The notes under the pieces were generated by a model. It did not search any database and was not told the origin of the DNA. It saw nothing but the letters and a program-made list of their open reading frames with translations. The position numbers were made by a program, and so were the translations under genes. Shown piece after piece: positions 22,275-37,200 of a DNA stretch of 51,161 nt. Each line of letters begins with the position of its first letter. The first letter of the stretch is position 1. This stretch comes from Acephala macrosclerotiorum (lineage: Eukaryota > Ascomycota > Leotiomycetes > Helotiales > Mollisiaceae). The DNA lies in assembly GCA_014904845.1 (NCBI GenBank), contig MU119540.1, positions 1 to 51,161 of the forward strand, in the 5' to 3' direction.

Positions 22275-25200
22275 TTAAAAGCAAAGATTGTAAACGAGAA
22301 ATTGTTAACGAATAGTTCTGGAATTGTTAAGTTTTAATACCGATTTTAGAATTGTTAAAAAATGTAATAACGATTATACGATAATTCTTTTTGTGAAATT
22401 ATTTTTTTTATATAATTATTTTTAAAAAATAATTTTTAACGTATTAATTATTACGAACTAATTATAATATTAAAATATTATAATTTGTATTAATAATTAG
22501 AAATTCGCGATTATTATAATAAAAGTATTAAAAAATTAATATTATTTTTTTATAATTATAATTATATTAATTAAAAATTTTCGAAATTTTCGAATTTTCG
22601 AATTTTCGAATTTTAAATTTTTAATTTTATTAAAATAATCGAATATTTAAAAATTGTAAATTTTATTATTAATTAAAAAAAATATAATATTTTTATTATT
22701 AAAAAAAAATTTTTTGTTTTAAAAAATTTAAAAATTTAAATTATAAATATATAATTATAATTGAAAACTTTAAATATTATAATAAGAATATTTTTTTTTA
22801 ATAAATTAATCTCGAAATATTAAATGTTTTATTTTATTTAAATTTATATAATAATATATTTTTTTAATTTATATATTTAAATAAAAAAATAAAAAATAAT
22901 TTAAATAATTTATAAACGAATTTTTGAATTTAATATTTTAAAATTTTTTTTTTAATAATATTAATTTAAAATCACTTTATTAATAATTTTAATAAAAAAT
23001 TAAATATTTAATATTTTTAATAAATTTGAAAAATTTGAAAAAAAAAATTTTTCAAAGAAAAATAATATATTTAAATATTAAAAATATAAAAATATAATAA
23101 TTTAAAATTTAAATATTAAAAAAATAATAATTAAATAATATAATTTAATTTAAAAATCGAATTTTTTTTATTTTATAATTAAAATTTTTTTTACAAAATT
23201 TTATTAAATATTTGATTTAATTTTTTTTAATATAATTTAAAAATTTTAAATTTTTTATTATTTTTTAAAAAAAAATTTTTAATTGAAATTTAATAAAAAC
23301 TTATATTATAATATTAAATTATTATTAATATATAATTAAATTTTAAATAATAAATTCAAATATATAATAAAATAAATAAATTAATATAAAAATATATTTA
23401 AAATAATTTTTTTTTTTAAAATTCGTTTTTAAAAAAATCTTATAAAAATATTAATAAATAAATTTAAATTTTTTACGATTTATTAAATTTTTTTTATTGT
23501 TTTTAATTGCGTTTATTTTAATAATTTTTTCAATATAAATTTAAAAATTAATTAATATTTGTAATTTAAAAATAATATTAATAATTTTTTATCGTTTAAA
23601 ATTTAATTATTTAATATAAATCGTTTATTTAATTCGCGTTAATTTTTATTAATTTATTAATTAATTTCTCGATTTTTTTATTATTAAAATAAAATAAAAA
23701 ATTTATTTTATTAAAAAACGATTTTCAATTTATAAAATTATTTAATTATTATATTTATTTAATTGTTAAATTTTTAATAATAATATTTTTTTTTAAATTT
23801 TTTTATAAGTTTTTTATTTATTTTACGAAATTTAAAAATTGTTTTTTATAATTTATACAAAAAAATAATAAATATTTTTTAAAAAATAAAAATAAATTGA
23901 AAAATTGAAAAAAAAAAAATTAATAAAAATAAAAATAATTTATAATCGCGATTTAAAAAATTTAAAAATTTTATTATTAAAACAATTATTATTAATACAA
24001 ATTATTTTATTATCGTAAAACGTTATTATATATATACGATTATTTATATTTAAAAAAATAAAATTAATAAAATAAAATAATATTTACGAAATCGTAAAAA
24101 AATTTAAAAATAATAATTTCAAATATTTATATATAAAAAAAAATTAAAATTAAAATTAAATCGCGAATATAATTTTAATTTATAATAAAATCGTATATTT
24201 TAAATTATTTTATAATTATATTTTAAATTATATATTTTATTCAAATAATTATTTTTAAAAATAATAATAATAAAAATAAAAATAATATATTTTTTAATAT
24301 TTATTAAACAAATAATCGATTAATTAAATTTTTTTTTAAAAAAAAATATACGTTTTTAATAAAATTAATTAATTCGTAAAAAATGAGATTTTAACGTATT
24401 ATTATAAAATTATAATATTTTTAATATTATAAAAATTAAAACTATTATTAAAAGTATTAATTTTAAATATTATTTTAATAATTTTTAAAAAAAATTTAAA
24501 AAAAATTTAAAAATTATAATATTAAAAATAATTACTAAAAAATATTATTAAAATTTAATTTTTTATAAATTTTTACAATTTTTAAAATTTAATTTTTTTT
24601 AAAAGATTTTAAAAAAAAAAATTTAATACGCGAAATTAATTTATAATTAAAAAATACTAATTTTATAATTGAAAAACAAATTATAATAATTTTATTTAAT
24701 ATATTAATAATAATCGATTTTATTCGACGTAATAATTTTATTTAAAATATTATTAATAATCGTTTTTACTCGAAATAATATACGATTTCACTCGATATAA
24801 TAATTTTAATTTAAATTTCAATAATTATTTCTTTGAATTTTTATAATTATTTTTATAATTTTAATAATTACTTTTAAAAATTTAATAATTATTTTTAAAA
24901 TTTTAAATAAGAAATAATAAAATTCTTTAAATATTTTTAAAAATTTTATTTAAAAATTTTAAATATATTTTAATCGAATTAAAAATATTATATTAATTTA
25001 ATATTTTATAATTATAAATTTTTAAAAAACTTTAAATTTTTTTAATTTAAAAGATTTTAACGATTAAATTTAAACGAATATTAAATTATTATTTAAAGTT
25101 TTATTATAACGTTTAATACGTTTAAATTAATAAAATTTTTTACGAAATTAAATTTAATAAATTTTTTATTCGATTCGATTAATTCGACTCGTTAAAAAAT

Positions 25201-27464
25201 TTCTTATAATATTTGCGAATTTAATATAATTAATTTTAATTTAATAAATAATATACGAAAATTCGACATAAAAATTTATAATAATAAATTTTGAAATTAT
25301 ATCGAATAATAAAAATAATTAATTTTTTTAAAATATATAAATATAAATTATATATAAAATATATATTTATTTGAATTTTAAAATTTTATTCAAATTATAG
25401 AATATATTTTTAAATAATTTAAAATAAAATAAAAAATTATTATATGAATAAAAATTTATATCGATTTTTAAAATTAATTATTTTAATATTTTTAAAAAAA
25501 AAAAAATTATTATTAAAAATAATAATAATAATAATAAAAATATTAAAATCGTTTTTATAATTTATTATTTCAAAAAACGATTTTAAAATTTTATTTTATA
25601 AATAAAAATATAATATTTTTAAGATTTTTATTTTTATTTTAAATTTTTAATATAAATAAAATTTTATTTTAAAATTATTATATTCGTTTTTTCGAAAAAT
25701 TTTAAATTTTATTAAAAATATTTTAAATATTAAAAATTTTTTTAAAATTTTAACGATTTTTAAAAAATTGATTATATTTTAATTATTATTATTTTTATAA
25801 AAAAATAAATAAATCGTTTTAATTTCTAAGAAATTATTTTTTATCGTAAAATTAATTAAATTTAATTTTAAAAATAATTTGTTTTTTATTTGAATTTATT
25901 AATTTAATTTAATAATTTTTTTTTTAATTTTTTTTATTTTATTATTATTAAAAATATATATTTCAAAATAGTTTATTTTATTAATTAATTTATATTTTTT
26001 TAATATTTATTAAATTATAACGTTTAATAAATATATTTATTATTTAAATTTTTAAATTTTTTTTTAAATAATTTTATTGAATATAAATATTAAATATTAA
26101 ATTATTTATATAAATTCGATATTATTTATTATAAACGAGTTTTATTAATAGAAAAATTTTTATTTATTAAATTTATTAAATAAAAAAAAATCGTATTAAA
26201 TATTTTTAAAACGAGAATTAAAATATTTATTTTTTTTTTATATTGAAAATTAAAATTCGTAAAATAATTAATTCGAAAATAAAAACAATTCAATTTATTT
26301 ATTTATCGAATTTATTATAAATAGAATTCGAATTAAAAACTTTTAAAAAAAAAATTTATATTTAAAATAAATTAAATTTTATTATGTATAACGTATTTTA
26401 TTAATAATTTTAAATATATATATAATTATAATATTTATAAATTTTAAATAACGAATATAAAAATAAATATTTTTTTATTTATAATAATAATTTTAATAAA
26501 ATTATTATTAGTATTTTTAAATTAAAAAAATTCAATAAAAACTTTAAATTTAAATTAAATAAAAAAAATAAAATTAATTTATATTTATATTTTATTTTTT
26601 ATTATTAATATATTATAAAATAATAAAAATGATAATTATAAATACCAATTTATAAATTTAAAATATAAAAATTATATAATTAAATTTTTTTTAATTTTTT
26701 AATTTTAATATAAAATTAATATTATTATTATATAAAATAATAATAATTATATATTTTTATTTTTATTTAATATATTATATTTTATATTTTTTTTAAATTA
26801 ATAAAAAAATTATTTACAATTATAAATATATTTTTTATATTTAATATTATTCGTTTTTAATCAATTAATTTAACGTATTTAAAATACGTAAAAATATTAA
26901 AATAAATATAATTACTTTTAATTAATATTATTTTTATTTTAAAAATATAAAAATAATATATTATAAAATTAAAAAAATTTCTATTTTTATTAAAAAAAAA
27001 AAATTACAATTTTCAATTTATTATTTTTAATTTTAACGAATATAAAAAATTATAAAAATTATAATTATTATTTTAATATTTTTTCAATATTAATTAATAT
27101 TTTATTATATTAAAAATATATATTTTTATATATTACGAATTTATATCGAATTACGTATTAAATAAAACGCTTTTAATTATATTATAAATTTTTTTATAAA
27201 ATTTATTAAATTAATATTATTGGTTTTTATTTATTTTATTAATAAATTTTTTTTTTAATATTTACGAATTTTTAATTAAAATAAAAAATATATATTAAAA
27301 TATTTATAAAATTATAATAATATTAATTATTAAATTTATATTTAATTAAAAAAAAATTATTATTAAATTTATAATTAAATTTAACGCGAATATAAAATTT
27401 ATTATATTTATAAAAATAAAAAAAAATTAAAATATATTGAATATTTAAATTAAAATTAAATATA
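22275..27464. other. AT-rich RIP-decayed DNA, no gene
   Basis: Composition falls from the transposon edge into nearly pure A/T by about 22380. Residual C/G is mostly CpG. An (AAT)n run lies near 25515-25540. No open frame of interest, no terminal repeats recognised. Presumably decayed transposons. Confidence 0.65.
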
Positions 27465-28155
27465 TATTAAAATTTTATTATTATTAATTATTTATTAATA
27501 ATATTAACGATTTGTTAATAGTACGTATTATATAATAATTATATATTTAAATTTTTATCGTTTAATAATAATCGATTAATAAATAAATTCGAATTAATAA
27601 AAATATTAAAATTTTCGATTTTCGAATAAATATAAATAATTATAAATAATATTTATATAATTATATTTAATTAATTAAATCGTTTAATTTTTAAATATTT
27701 TAATTAAATTATAATTATTTATAATTAATTATAAATACTTATAAATACTCGTATACAAAACTTATAAATTTTACGTATATAAATTTTATTTAAATCGATC
27801 GATTTTACGATTAAATTTTAAATAATATTAATATTTTCAATTTTTATTTTTATTTATTTTTTCGATATTTTTAATAATTAATCGAATAAAACACGATTAT
27901 TAATTTTTTAATAAAAAATATTAAAATTTAATAGTTTTTAATTTTATAATTTAATATTTTAATAAACGTTTAATAAATTTATTTAAAAATTTTATAATAA
28001 ATTACAAATTTTAAATATTTAAATATTTAATTATAAATTAATATTATTAATATTAAATTAAAATAATTAATAATATTAACAATCGATTAATAATTTATTA
28101 ATTCGTTAATAATATTATTAGTATTTATATTTTCCAATAAAACGATTAATATAAT
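27465..28155 (-). mobile_element. 0.77 kb TIR element, copy 4 (fully RIP-decayed)
   Basis: Found by converting copy 1 with C-to-T and G-to-A changes. Diagnostic stretch: copy 1 around 505-550 (GGGTCCGGGCCAATAAGAAC) corresponds here to AAATTCGAATTAATAAAAAT near 27584. Same orientation as copy 1. The left start is approximate and the right terminus is lost or diverged beyond about 28150. Confidence 0.75.
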
Positions 28156-28789
28156 TAAATAATAATAAAATAATTAAAAAAATAATTTTATTTTATAAAA
28201 ATATTTAATAAATTATTCGATTTATTTTTAATAATATATTTAATATTATATAATAAATAAATTTAAAAAAAAATAATATTAAATTTATTATTTTATTAAA
28301 TAAAAAATATTTTTTAATTCGAGTTTTTAAAGATTTTTAATAAAAAATAATAAAAAATAATTTAAATTTTTAATATTTTAAATTTAATAAATATAATAAA
28401 TTTCGTATATAAAATTAAATTAAATAAATAAAACAATTTTAAAATATTTTATTTTATTAATAATTTTTTTATAAATACGAATAATATTATATTTAAATTA
28501 AATTATAACGTAATAATTTATAATTTCAATTAAAATTATTTATTTAATAATATTTTAATATATTTTTAATTTTTAATTATTTTTCGAAATATTACAATTA
28601 AAAATAATATTAATAATATTAAATGAATAATTTTTTCAATCGTTAATAATATTAATTTAAAAAAATAAAATTAAACGATTTTATAAAATTATAATATTAC
28701 GATAATATATTAATAATTAATAATAATATAAAAATATGAAAAATTAATTAATAATGTAAAAAACATTAAAAAAATTATAAAAATTATTA
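28156..28789. other. AT-rich spacer, no gene
   Basis: Nearly pure A/T between element copy 4 and the LTR retrotransposon. Ends at GTTTT (28790-28794), the left target duplication of the retrotransposon. Confidence 0.65.
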
Positions 28790-28794
28790 GTTTT

Positions 28795-29000
28795 TATAAG
28801 TACAATATTAGTTTAATAATTACGTGCGATACTAGTTCTAATTCGAACTAGTATCGTCTCACTAGAATTGAAATTATATTTTTTTAATTTTTGTACTTTT
28901 TTTAAATAATGAATTATAATTTAATAAATATAATTAAAATTATTTTATATTTTCGTTTTTAATTTATTATTAATAATAAGTATTTTTAATAATATTAATA
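28795..29000 (+). repeat. Left LTR
   Basis: 206 bp. Shares with the right LTR the run TACAATATTAGTTTAATAAT and CGTCTCACTAGAATTGAAAT. It is more mutated than the right LTR. It holds a hairpin with arms CTAGTTC (28832-28838) and GAACTAG (28845-28851). Confidence 0.8.
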
Positions 29001-32000
29001 TTAATTAGTAATTATTTTTTAATTACGAAATAATAAAATTTTTATTTAAAAAAACTATTTCAAAAAATTAATATACTTTGAAAAATATATTAAAAAAAAT
29101 TTATTTTAAGTTTTTAAATATTATCGAATTATAAAATTTATTTTTTACGAAAACGAGATTTTAATATCGCGCAAATTTTTAAAAATTCGATCAAATAATT
29201 AATTAAATTATTATATTTATTATTTAATTCAAATTTATATTTATTATATAAAATAATTAAATATATAAAAAATTCGATTAATTAATTAATTAAAGTATTA
29301 TTAAAATTTTATTTATTTTTATTTTAATAAATACAATTTTACGTGTTTAAATATTTAATTTAAAAGCGTAATAATAATATTTTAATATTATTACGAATTT
29401 TAATTTTTTTTAATTCGAATTAAATCGAATTTAAACGATAAAATATTACTCGAAATCGAATTAAAATACGATTATAATAAAATAAAATAAATTATTCGAT
29501 TTTATATTAAAAAATTTCAATAAAAAACAAATTAATAAATTTATTTTATATATAATAAAATTTTATAAAAAATAAAATTATATTAACAATATATTATAAA
29601 ATTATTTTCGAGAGAACTTTATAAAATATATAAAAAAAATATTATTTTTAATAAATATAAAATTTATTAAAATTTACGAAATTATTTTCGTAATAATAAA
29701 ATTTTTATAATTATAAATAAATAATCGATTATTGAAAAACTCGAGAAATTTATTAATAATAATAAATATTATAAATAAACAAAGAATAAAATTGAAATTT
29801 AAATAAAAAAAATAAAAAATATATTTAATTTAAAATATAATTTAAAATACATTTAATTTATATTATTTTAATATTTATTATTTTAATACTTATTAATTTT
29901 GATTTTATTATTTCAAATTTTATTATTTTAAAATACGTAATTATTTAAAAATATATTATTTATTTAAATATTTTTTTAAAATCAATATAAAATTTTTGAT
30001 CTCGATTAATTATTTTATTTTATATATTTTCAATTTATAAATTAATATTATTTTTAATCGAATATAAATATTATTTTTAATAATAATTTTTATTATTAAT
30101 TATTCGATATTTTTTAATAATTAAATTAATCGAGTATATTTATTAAATTAATTATAAATTTAATAAAAATTTATAGCGATAATAAAAAATACGAAAAAAA
30201 ATTATATAATATTATCGATATTAAATTTCGTATTTTTTACAATTATTATTGTAAAATTAGCGTATTTAAAAATTAATACGCTAAAAAATTTTTTATAATA
30301 TTCAAAAAATAAATTAATTTATTTTATTACGAGAAATTTATTAAACGAAATTATAAATTTACGTTTATAATAATTTTAATTAAAATATATTTCGAAATTG
30401 AAAAAAATCGATAATTATATATATTTTTATAAAAAAATATTATATTTCTATGAATTATTTCAAAGAATTTATCGAAAATTAAATTAAAATATTTTTAATT
30501 ATTATTCGAATAATTATAAAAAATTTAAACTAATTTATTTTTGAAATATTAAATAAAATATAATTTTCACGATTAAATTATTAGTATTTATTAAAATATT
30601 AAAAAATATAATTTCGTATTATATAAATTTATTAATACTTTTAAAAGTATTTATATTAAATTATATTTCGCAATTAATATTATAATGCGTTTATATAAAA
30701 TATAATAATATTTTATTATTTTCGATTAAAATAAAAACGATAAAAACAAATACGAAAAATATAATTAAAATTAAATTGATCGTACGTATAAAAAACGTAA
30801 TAAAAAATAAAAATAAAATCGAAGAAATTTTCGCGACGAATATTATAAAAAACGTAAATACTTTAAAAAAAAATATATTAAAAAAAGTATTATATTTATA
30901 ATAAATCGAAATATTAATTAATAAAATATTTAATAAATAAACGATAATAAATTTATTATCGATTTCAATAATAAATTTAATTTAAAATAAATCGAAATAT
31001 TATTATTATTTATTATTAAAACTTTCTCGTAAATTATAAAAATATTAAAAGTTTAAAAAATGAGAAAAAAATAAAATTCGATTAATTATTTATAAATATA
31101 AAAATCGAAAATAAATATAATTATTTTATTATAAAAATTAAAAAAATCGATAATACGTAAATAATAATTATTTTAAACGATTAATTTATTTATTATATAA
31201 TTACGAAAAAAAAAATATTTAATATTTTATTATTATAATTCGAATCGAAAAATTTTTATTTTTTTATTTTCGAAAATCGATATTTATTAAAAAGATTTTA
31301 AAGTATTATATCAAATAATAAAATTATTAATATATCGATTATCGAATAATTACAAATTTTAATATTATAAAAACTTGATTATAAAATTTTTAATTTAATA
31401 TATTAATAATTGAAATTTATAAAATTTAATTTAAAAAAAAATTATTTATATTAATATTTTATTAAAAATTATTATATTTTATATTATTTTTATTTTATAT
31501 TTAAAATATAAATAATATAAATATAAAATTTAATAATTTTAAAAATATTTTAATTCAAAAAAATAAAATCGTTTTTATTATACAAAAATAAAAATATTTT
31601 TAAATATTATTATATTAATTAAAAAAAAAATCAATTTAAAATTATTTTATTATTATTAAATTATATTAATTATATAAATACTTTAAATATTTATTAATAT
31701 AACGTTTTATATTTAAATTCGAAATTAATATTACAAATAATAAACTCGTTTATAATATTTTAAATCGTTAAATTTTTAAAAAATTTATTTATAAAAACAA
31801 TATAAAAAATTTTTCGTATATATTAAATTGATACGTATTAAAAATTATTTAATTATTTCGTTTATAACGCGAAAAAAAATTTCTCGTTTATAAAGTTTTA
31901 ATAAAACGTTAAAATAATAATAATTAAAATTAAAAAAATATTTATTGAAATTTATAATAATATGAGAAAAATAAAAAAATATTATATTTTATTACGTTGA

Positions 32001-34534
32001 ACTTATAAAATTATTCGTAATAAATTAATCGAAAAATAAATCAATAAAAATTTTTTTTTATAAATAATAATTAAAACTATAAACGATTTAATAAAATCGA
32101 ATAATATTATATTAACGTTATTAATTAGTAATAATATATTATTATTATTAATTATTGAAAAAATTAAAATAATTATTAAAAAAATACGTTGTTTATATAT
32201 TAAATATTAAATTAACAACGTATTCGCAATAAAAAAAACAAATAAAAAAAATTATATTAATTATTAACGATCGATAATAAAATATATATAATTAATATAT
32301 TTTACAAATTAATTAATTTTCGATTTACAATTATTAAATCGTACTATATAAAAAAAGAAATATTAAAAATTTAAAACGATAATTAAAATGATAATTAAAA
32401 TTATAATTAAAATTAAAAAAAAAAAATTTTATTGAACGAATTAAATAAAAAATCAATTTAATAATATAATTAAAAATATTTAAAAAAAATTATATAATAA
32501 AAACGTATTTAATAAAAAATAATATTTTATTAAAAAAAATAACAAAAATCTCGAGAATTTCAACGAATAATTTATTATTATTATTATTAAAAAAAATTAA
32601 AATTTTTATAATATTTATAATAAATAAAAAAAAATCGATATAATATTTTTTTTGAAACTACGAAAAAAAAAATATAATTACAATTCTCGAGTAATTATTT
32701 AAAGCGTTTTAAAAAAAAAAAAATCGATAATTTAATTATAAATTTTTTTTTTAATTTCGTCGAATACGATTTAATCGAATATATTAAAATTCGCATTTTT
32801 AATTCGAGATTAATTAATGAAATTAAAAATAAAATTATTAATATTTTTTTACGAGAAATTAAAATTAATAATTTAAAAATATAACGACGAAAAAAAAAAG
32901 ATTTTTTAATTCAATTTTCTATAATTCAACGAGCGAATCAACGAGTAATTATCGTATTAATATTTTTTTTTAATTTAATTCAAAAACAAAAAAATCAAAA
33001 TTTAATTTCGAAATATTATTTAAATTTATATGTAATTAATAATAATCTTTTAACGATTTATATTAATACGTTTATCAAAAGAAATTCGTTATTTGTATTC
33101 GTTAAATATAATTATAATAATTTTAAAACTTTTATATAATATTATTAAAATAAAAATATATTAATAAATTACGTATTATAAATATTATAAAAAAAAAACT
33201 ATTAATAATTATATTAATATACGATTTTTATTTTTTAATTACAATTATTAAAAAACTTTTTAACGTTATTAAAATATAAATCGATAATAGATTTATATTA
33301 ATAAAAAAAAAAAATTTTTTTGAAAATAAATTTAATAATATTAAATTTTTAATTAAATTTAAAAAAAATTTAATTCTCGAAATATTATTAATTTTTAATA
33401 AATATATTTTAATTAAATACGAAAATATAATATATTTACAATAAAAAAATAAAAATAAAAAACTTAAATTAATAAATATCAAATTTTTAAATTTATAAAT
33501 TAAATATTAAATATTAAAAATAATATATTAAAAAAATTTATATTATTACAATTTATTAATTTAAAACAATATTCGATTTATTTATTATTATTTAATATTA
33601 AGATTTAATAAAAAAAAACTATTATATTAAATAAAAAATTAAAATAATAAATTAAAAACTTAAATCGAGAATTTAAATATATTATTTTAAATTTATTTAC
33701 GATAAAATTTTTCGTTTTTATCGATAATTTATTTGTAAATAATAAAAATTTTAATTTTCAAATTAAATATAAAATTATTTTAATAAATAAATAATAATTA
33801 AACGATAAAAAATTCGAGATCAAAATTTTTTTTATTTATTATAGTTTTATCAAAAACAAACGCGTTATTAAAAGTATTTTAATTTCGAAAATATATAATA
33901 TAATAAAAAAAATCAATATAATTATTTAATAATTCGATATTTTTAATATTTTGATAATTATTTATATAAATTTATATTCGTTTTACAAGTATTTAATCAA
34001 ATTAAAAACGATTAAAAAAACATTTTATAATCGATATTATAATTTTTTATTAATCGTATAAATACAAAAAATTATAAAAATTTCAATAAATTAACGATTA
34101 AAATAATTTAATAAATATTATAATAAAATTAATATTTAATAAAATTTTAAAAAAAATTTAAATACGAATTATTTTAAAATTCGAATAAAAAAATAATAAT
34201 AAAAAAATAATAAAAATAATACAAAGAATTAAAAAGAATATTTATTAAAAAAAAAAATAAAATAAAAATTTTTTTTTTTTATATTATATTTTAAAAATTT
34301 TTATTATTTGATTTATAAAATTAAAAAAATAAATTATTTTAATTTTAATATTTATAATTTTCAACGAATTTTAAAAATAATATTAATTTACTAATATTGT
34401 TTTTAAAGTTTTATTATATGATTTTTATATTTAAAATATTAATAAGTTTTATATATTAATAAATTACAATTAAAAAAATCGTTTTTTTAATTAATTAAAT
34501 TGATTAAATTCTCGTTACAAAAAAAAACTACTAA

Positions 34535-34741
34535 TATAAATACAATATTAGTTTAATAATCACGTGCGGCGCTAGTCCTAATCCGGACTAGTACCGTCTC
34601 ACTAGAATTGAAATTAAATTTTTTTAATTTTTATTCGTTTTTTTAAATAATTAATTATAATTTAATAAATATAATTAAAATTATTTTATATTTTTATTTT
34701 TAATTTATTATTAATAATAAATATCTCTAGTAATATTAATA
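34535..34741 (+). repeat. Right LTR
   Basis: 207 bp. The less-mutated LTR, keeping CACGTGCGGCGCTAGTCC where the left has TACGTGCGATACTAGTTC. Hairpin arms CTAGTCC (34572-34578) and GGACTAG (34585-34591). Differences from the left LTR in this core are all transitions of RIP type. Confidence 0.8.
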
Positions 34742-34921
34742 GTTTTAATTAATATTATTTTTGAAAATTTAAAAAAAAAAATTATAAATTATAAATAAAT
34801 TATTATTAATAATTACGTTTTAATATTTTTTAAATTTAAAATTTAAAAAAAATTCGAAAAATTTATATAAAAAAAAATTCTAAAAAAATTTAAAAAAAAT
34901 AATTATAAAAATTATTTAAAT

Positions 34922-35648
34922 TATTAAAAAAAAATATTTATTATTAATTACTTATTAATAATATTAACAGTTTATTAATAGCGCATATTATGTAATAATT
35001 TTATATTTAAATTTTTATTGTTTAATAATAATCGATTAATAAATAAATTCGAATTAATAAAAATATTAAAATTTTCGATTTTCGAACGATTATAAACGAT
35101 TATAAATAATATTTATATAATTATATTTAATTAATTAAATCGTTTAATTTTTAAATATTTTAATTGAATTGTAATTATTTATAATTAATTATAAATACTT
35201 ATAATTATTCGTATATAAAGTTTATAAATTTTACGTATATAAATTTTATTTAAATCGATTGATTTTATAATTAAATTTTAAATAATATTAATATTTTTAT
35301 TTTTTATTTTTATTTATTTTTTCGATATTTTTAATAATCAATCGAATAAAGTACAATTATTAATTTTTTAATAAAAAATATTAAAATTTAATAGTTTTTA
35401 ATTTTATAATTTAATATTTTAATATATATTTAATAAATTTATTTAAAATTTTTATAATAAATTAAATAAATTTTATAAATTACAAATTTTAAATATTTAA
35501 ATATTTAATTATAAATTAATATTATTAATATTAAATTAAAATAATTAATAATATTAACGATTAATTAATAATTTATTAATTTATTAATAATATTATTAAC
35601 GTTTATATTTTTCAATAAAATAATTAATAAAAAATATTTTTACAATAT
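34922..35648 (-). mobile_element. 0.77 kb TIR element, copy 5 (fully RIP-decayed)
   Basis: Aligns with RIP-converted copy 1 over its full length. It keeps AATAGCGCATATTATGTAAT near 34976, matching AATAGCGCGCACTACGCAGT of copy 1. The right end (AAAAAATATTTTTACAATATA) matches the terminal repeat of copy 1. Same orientation as copies 1 and 4. Confidence 0.75.
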
Positions 35649-37200
35649 ATATATAATATAATTTTATAATTATTAAAAATAAAATCGTAAATTTTAATCG
35701 ATTATTATATTTTTAAAATATTTAAAATATTTAAAATTTATAATTTATATAATATATTAATAATAATATTAAAAATTTAATTTATATTAATATTTTATAT
35801 AAATTACGAAATATAAAATATTTTCTTATAAAAATCGAATATTTTTAATATAAATAATTAAAATTATTAATACGAAAAAATATATAATTTTATTTTCGAA
35901 AATTTAATTTTTTATTAATTTATTTATAAAAAATATAATATAATATAAAAATTATAAATCGTTTTTCGATTTTTATAAAAATTATAAAATTTACATTTTA
36001 ATTTTTTAATTTATATTAAATTTTATTTCGATTTTTTTTTAAAAAAAAATTTTTTTATCGTTTATATTTATATTCGAATATACGCGATAATTTTTTAAAC
36101 GTTTTTTTTTTTCGACGTTTTATATTAATATAAAATTTTTTATTTTTTATAAAAATTATAAAATTCGTATTTGAATTTTCGTTTATTAACGTTTTAATTT
36201 TTTAATTTATATTAAACTCGATATTAATTAATTTTTTTTATTATTTATATTTATATTTATATATACGTAATAAATTTTTTATTTTTTTTTATTTTTCAAT
36301 ATTTTATATTAATAAAAAAATTTTTTACTTTTTATAAAATCGTATAAAATTATTAATAAATTCGATTTATATTTTAAAAATTTAATTTTTAATTAAATTA
36401 TTAAATAATTTAAAAAATAATTTAATTATTTTATTTCGTTTTTTAAATTTATATTTAAAAATTAATAAAATAATTATATCGATTAAATAAATATTTCGTA
36501 ATTATTAATCGATTTCGATAATATAAAAAATTTTATAAAATTTTATAATAATTTCTTTTCAAATTAATCGTTTTTAAAATAACGTTTTAAAATATTAATA
36601 TCGATTTATATATTTTTATATTTTTTGAATTATTTTCTTTTTTTAATTTTTTTAATAATAAAATAATCGTAATTTTTAAAAATTTAAATATATTAAATAT
36701 ATTTTTTAATAAATTTAAAAAACTCGAAATATTGATTAATTTTAAATTTTATTATAAATCGTAAAATTTTAATTTTTTTTTTAAATTTATTCGTTCGATT
36801 AAAAAGAATAAAATAATATTAATATTTTAAATAATTTAAAATTTTAATTTTATTAAAAACGAATATAATTAATATTAAATAAAATAATCAAATTATAAAT
36901 ATTATATAAAAAAATAAATTCGTTTTTAAATATATTATTAATAAATATTACAATTAATATAAAAAATATTTTATAATATATAAAAAAATTTATTTTATAA
37001 AATATAAATATTTTTTTAAATTTAATTAATTAAATAATAAAACAAAAATTAAATATAAAAAATATTTTATTTTATTTTATTTTTTTATTAAATTTTTTAA
37101 TATATTTTAAATTAAACTTTATAATAACAATAAATAATCGTTTTTTTATTTTTTTAATTTTATTTCTATTATAGTTTTAATTTTATTATAAAAATTAAAT
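35649..37200. other. AT-rich RIP-decayed DNA with a tandem duplication
   Basis: Nearly pure A/T. Contains two tandem units plus a partial third (35971, 36145, 36330). No gene visible. Confidence 0.65.
35971..36350 (+). repeat. Tandem duplication, units of about 174-185 bp
   Basis: Each unit begins with TTTTATAAAAATTATAAAAT or a close variant at 35971, 36145 and 36330, continues with TTTTAATTTTTTAATTTATA, and includes a CGTTTATATTTATATT or TTATTTATATTTATAT part. Class unknown. Confidence 0.6.

Larger units (their letters stand above)
28795..34741 (+). mobile_element. LTR retrotransposon, complete in outline, RIP-decayed
   Basis: 5,947 bp bounded by direct repeats of 206 and 207 bp and by a 5-bp target duplication GTTTT (28790-28794, 34742-34746). 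The LTR ends read TATAA...TTAATA, which RIP could make from TG...CA. The interior of about 5.5 kb suits gag-pol but is too decayed to assign Ty1 or Ty3 type. A stretch near 33709-33747 translates as FVFIDNLFVNN, loosely like an RT xxDD box, which I would not rely on. A purine (A) run at 34520-34528 could be the polypurine tract and would set plus orientation. I could not read a primer-binding site. Confidence 0.75.

Noticed and set aside
33709..33747. Reverse transcriptase catalytic box in the LTR element
   Set aside because: FVFIDNLFVNN resembles an RT motif only loosely, and no neighbouring RT block could be read; noted but not called.
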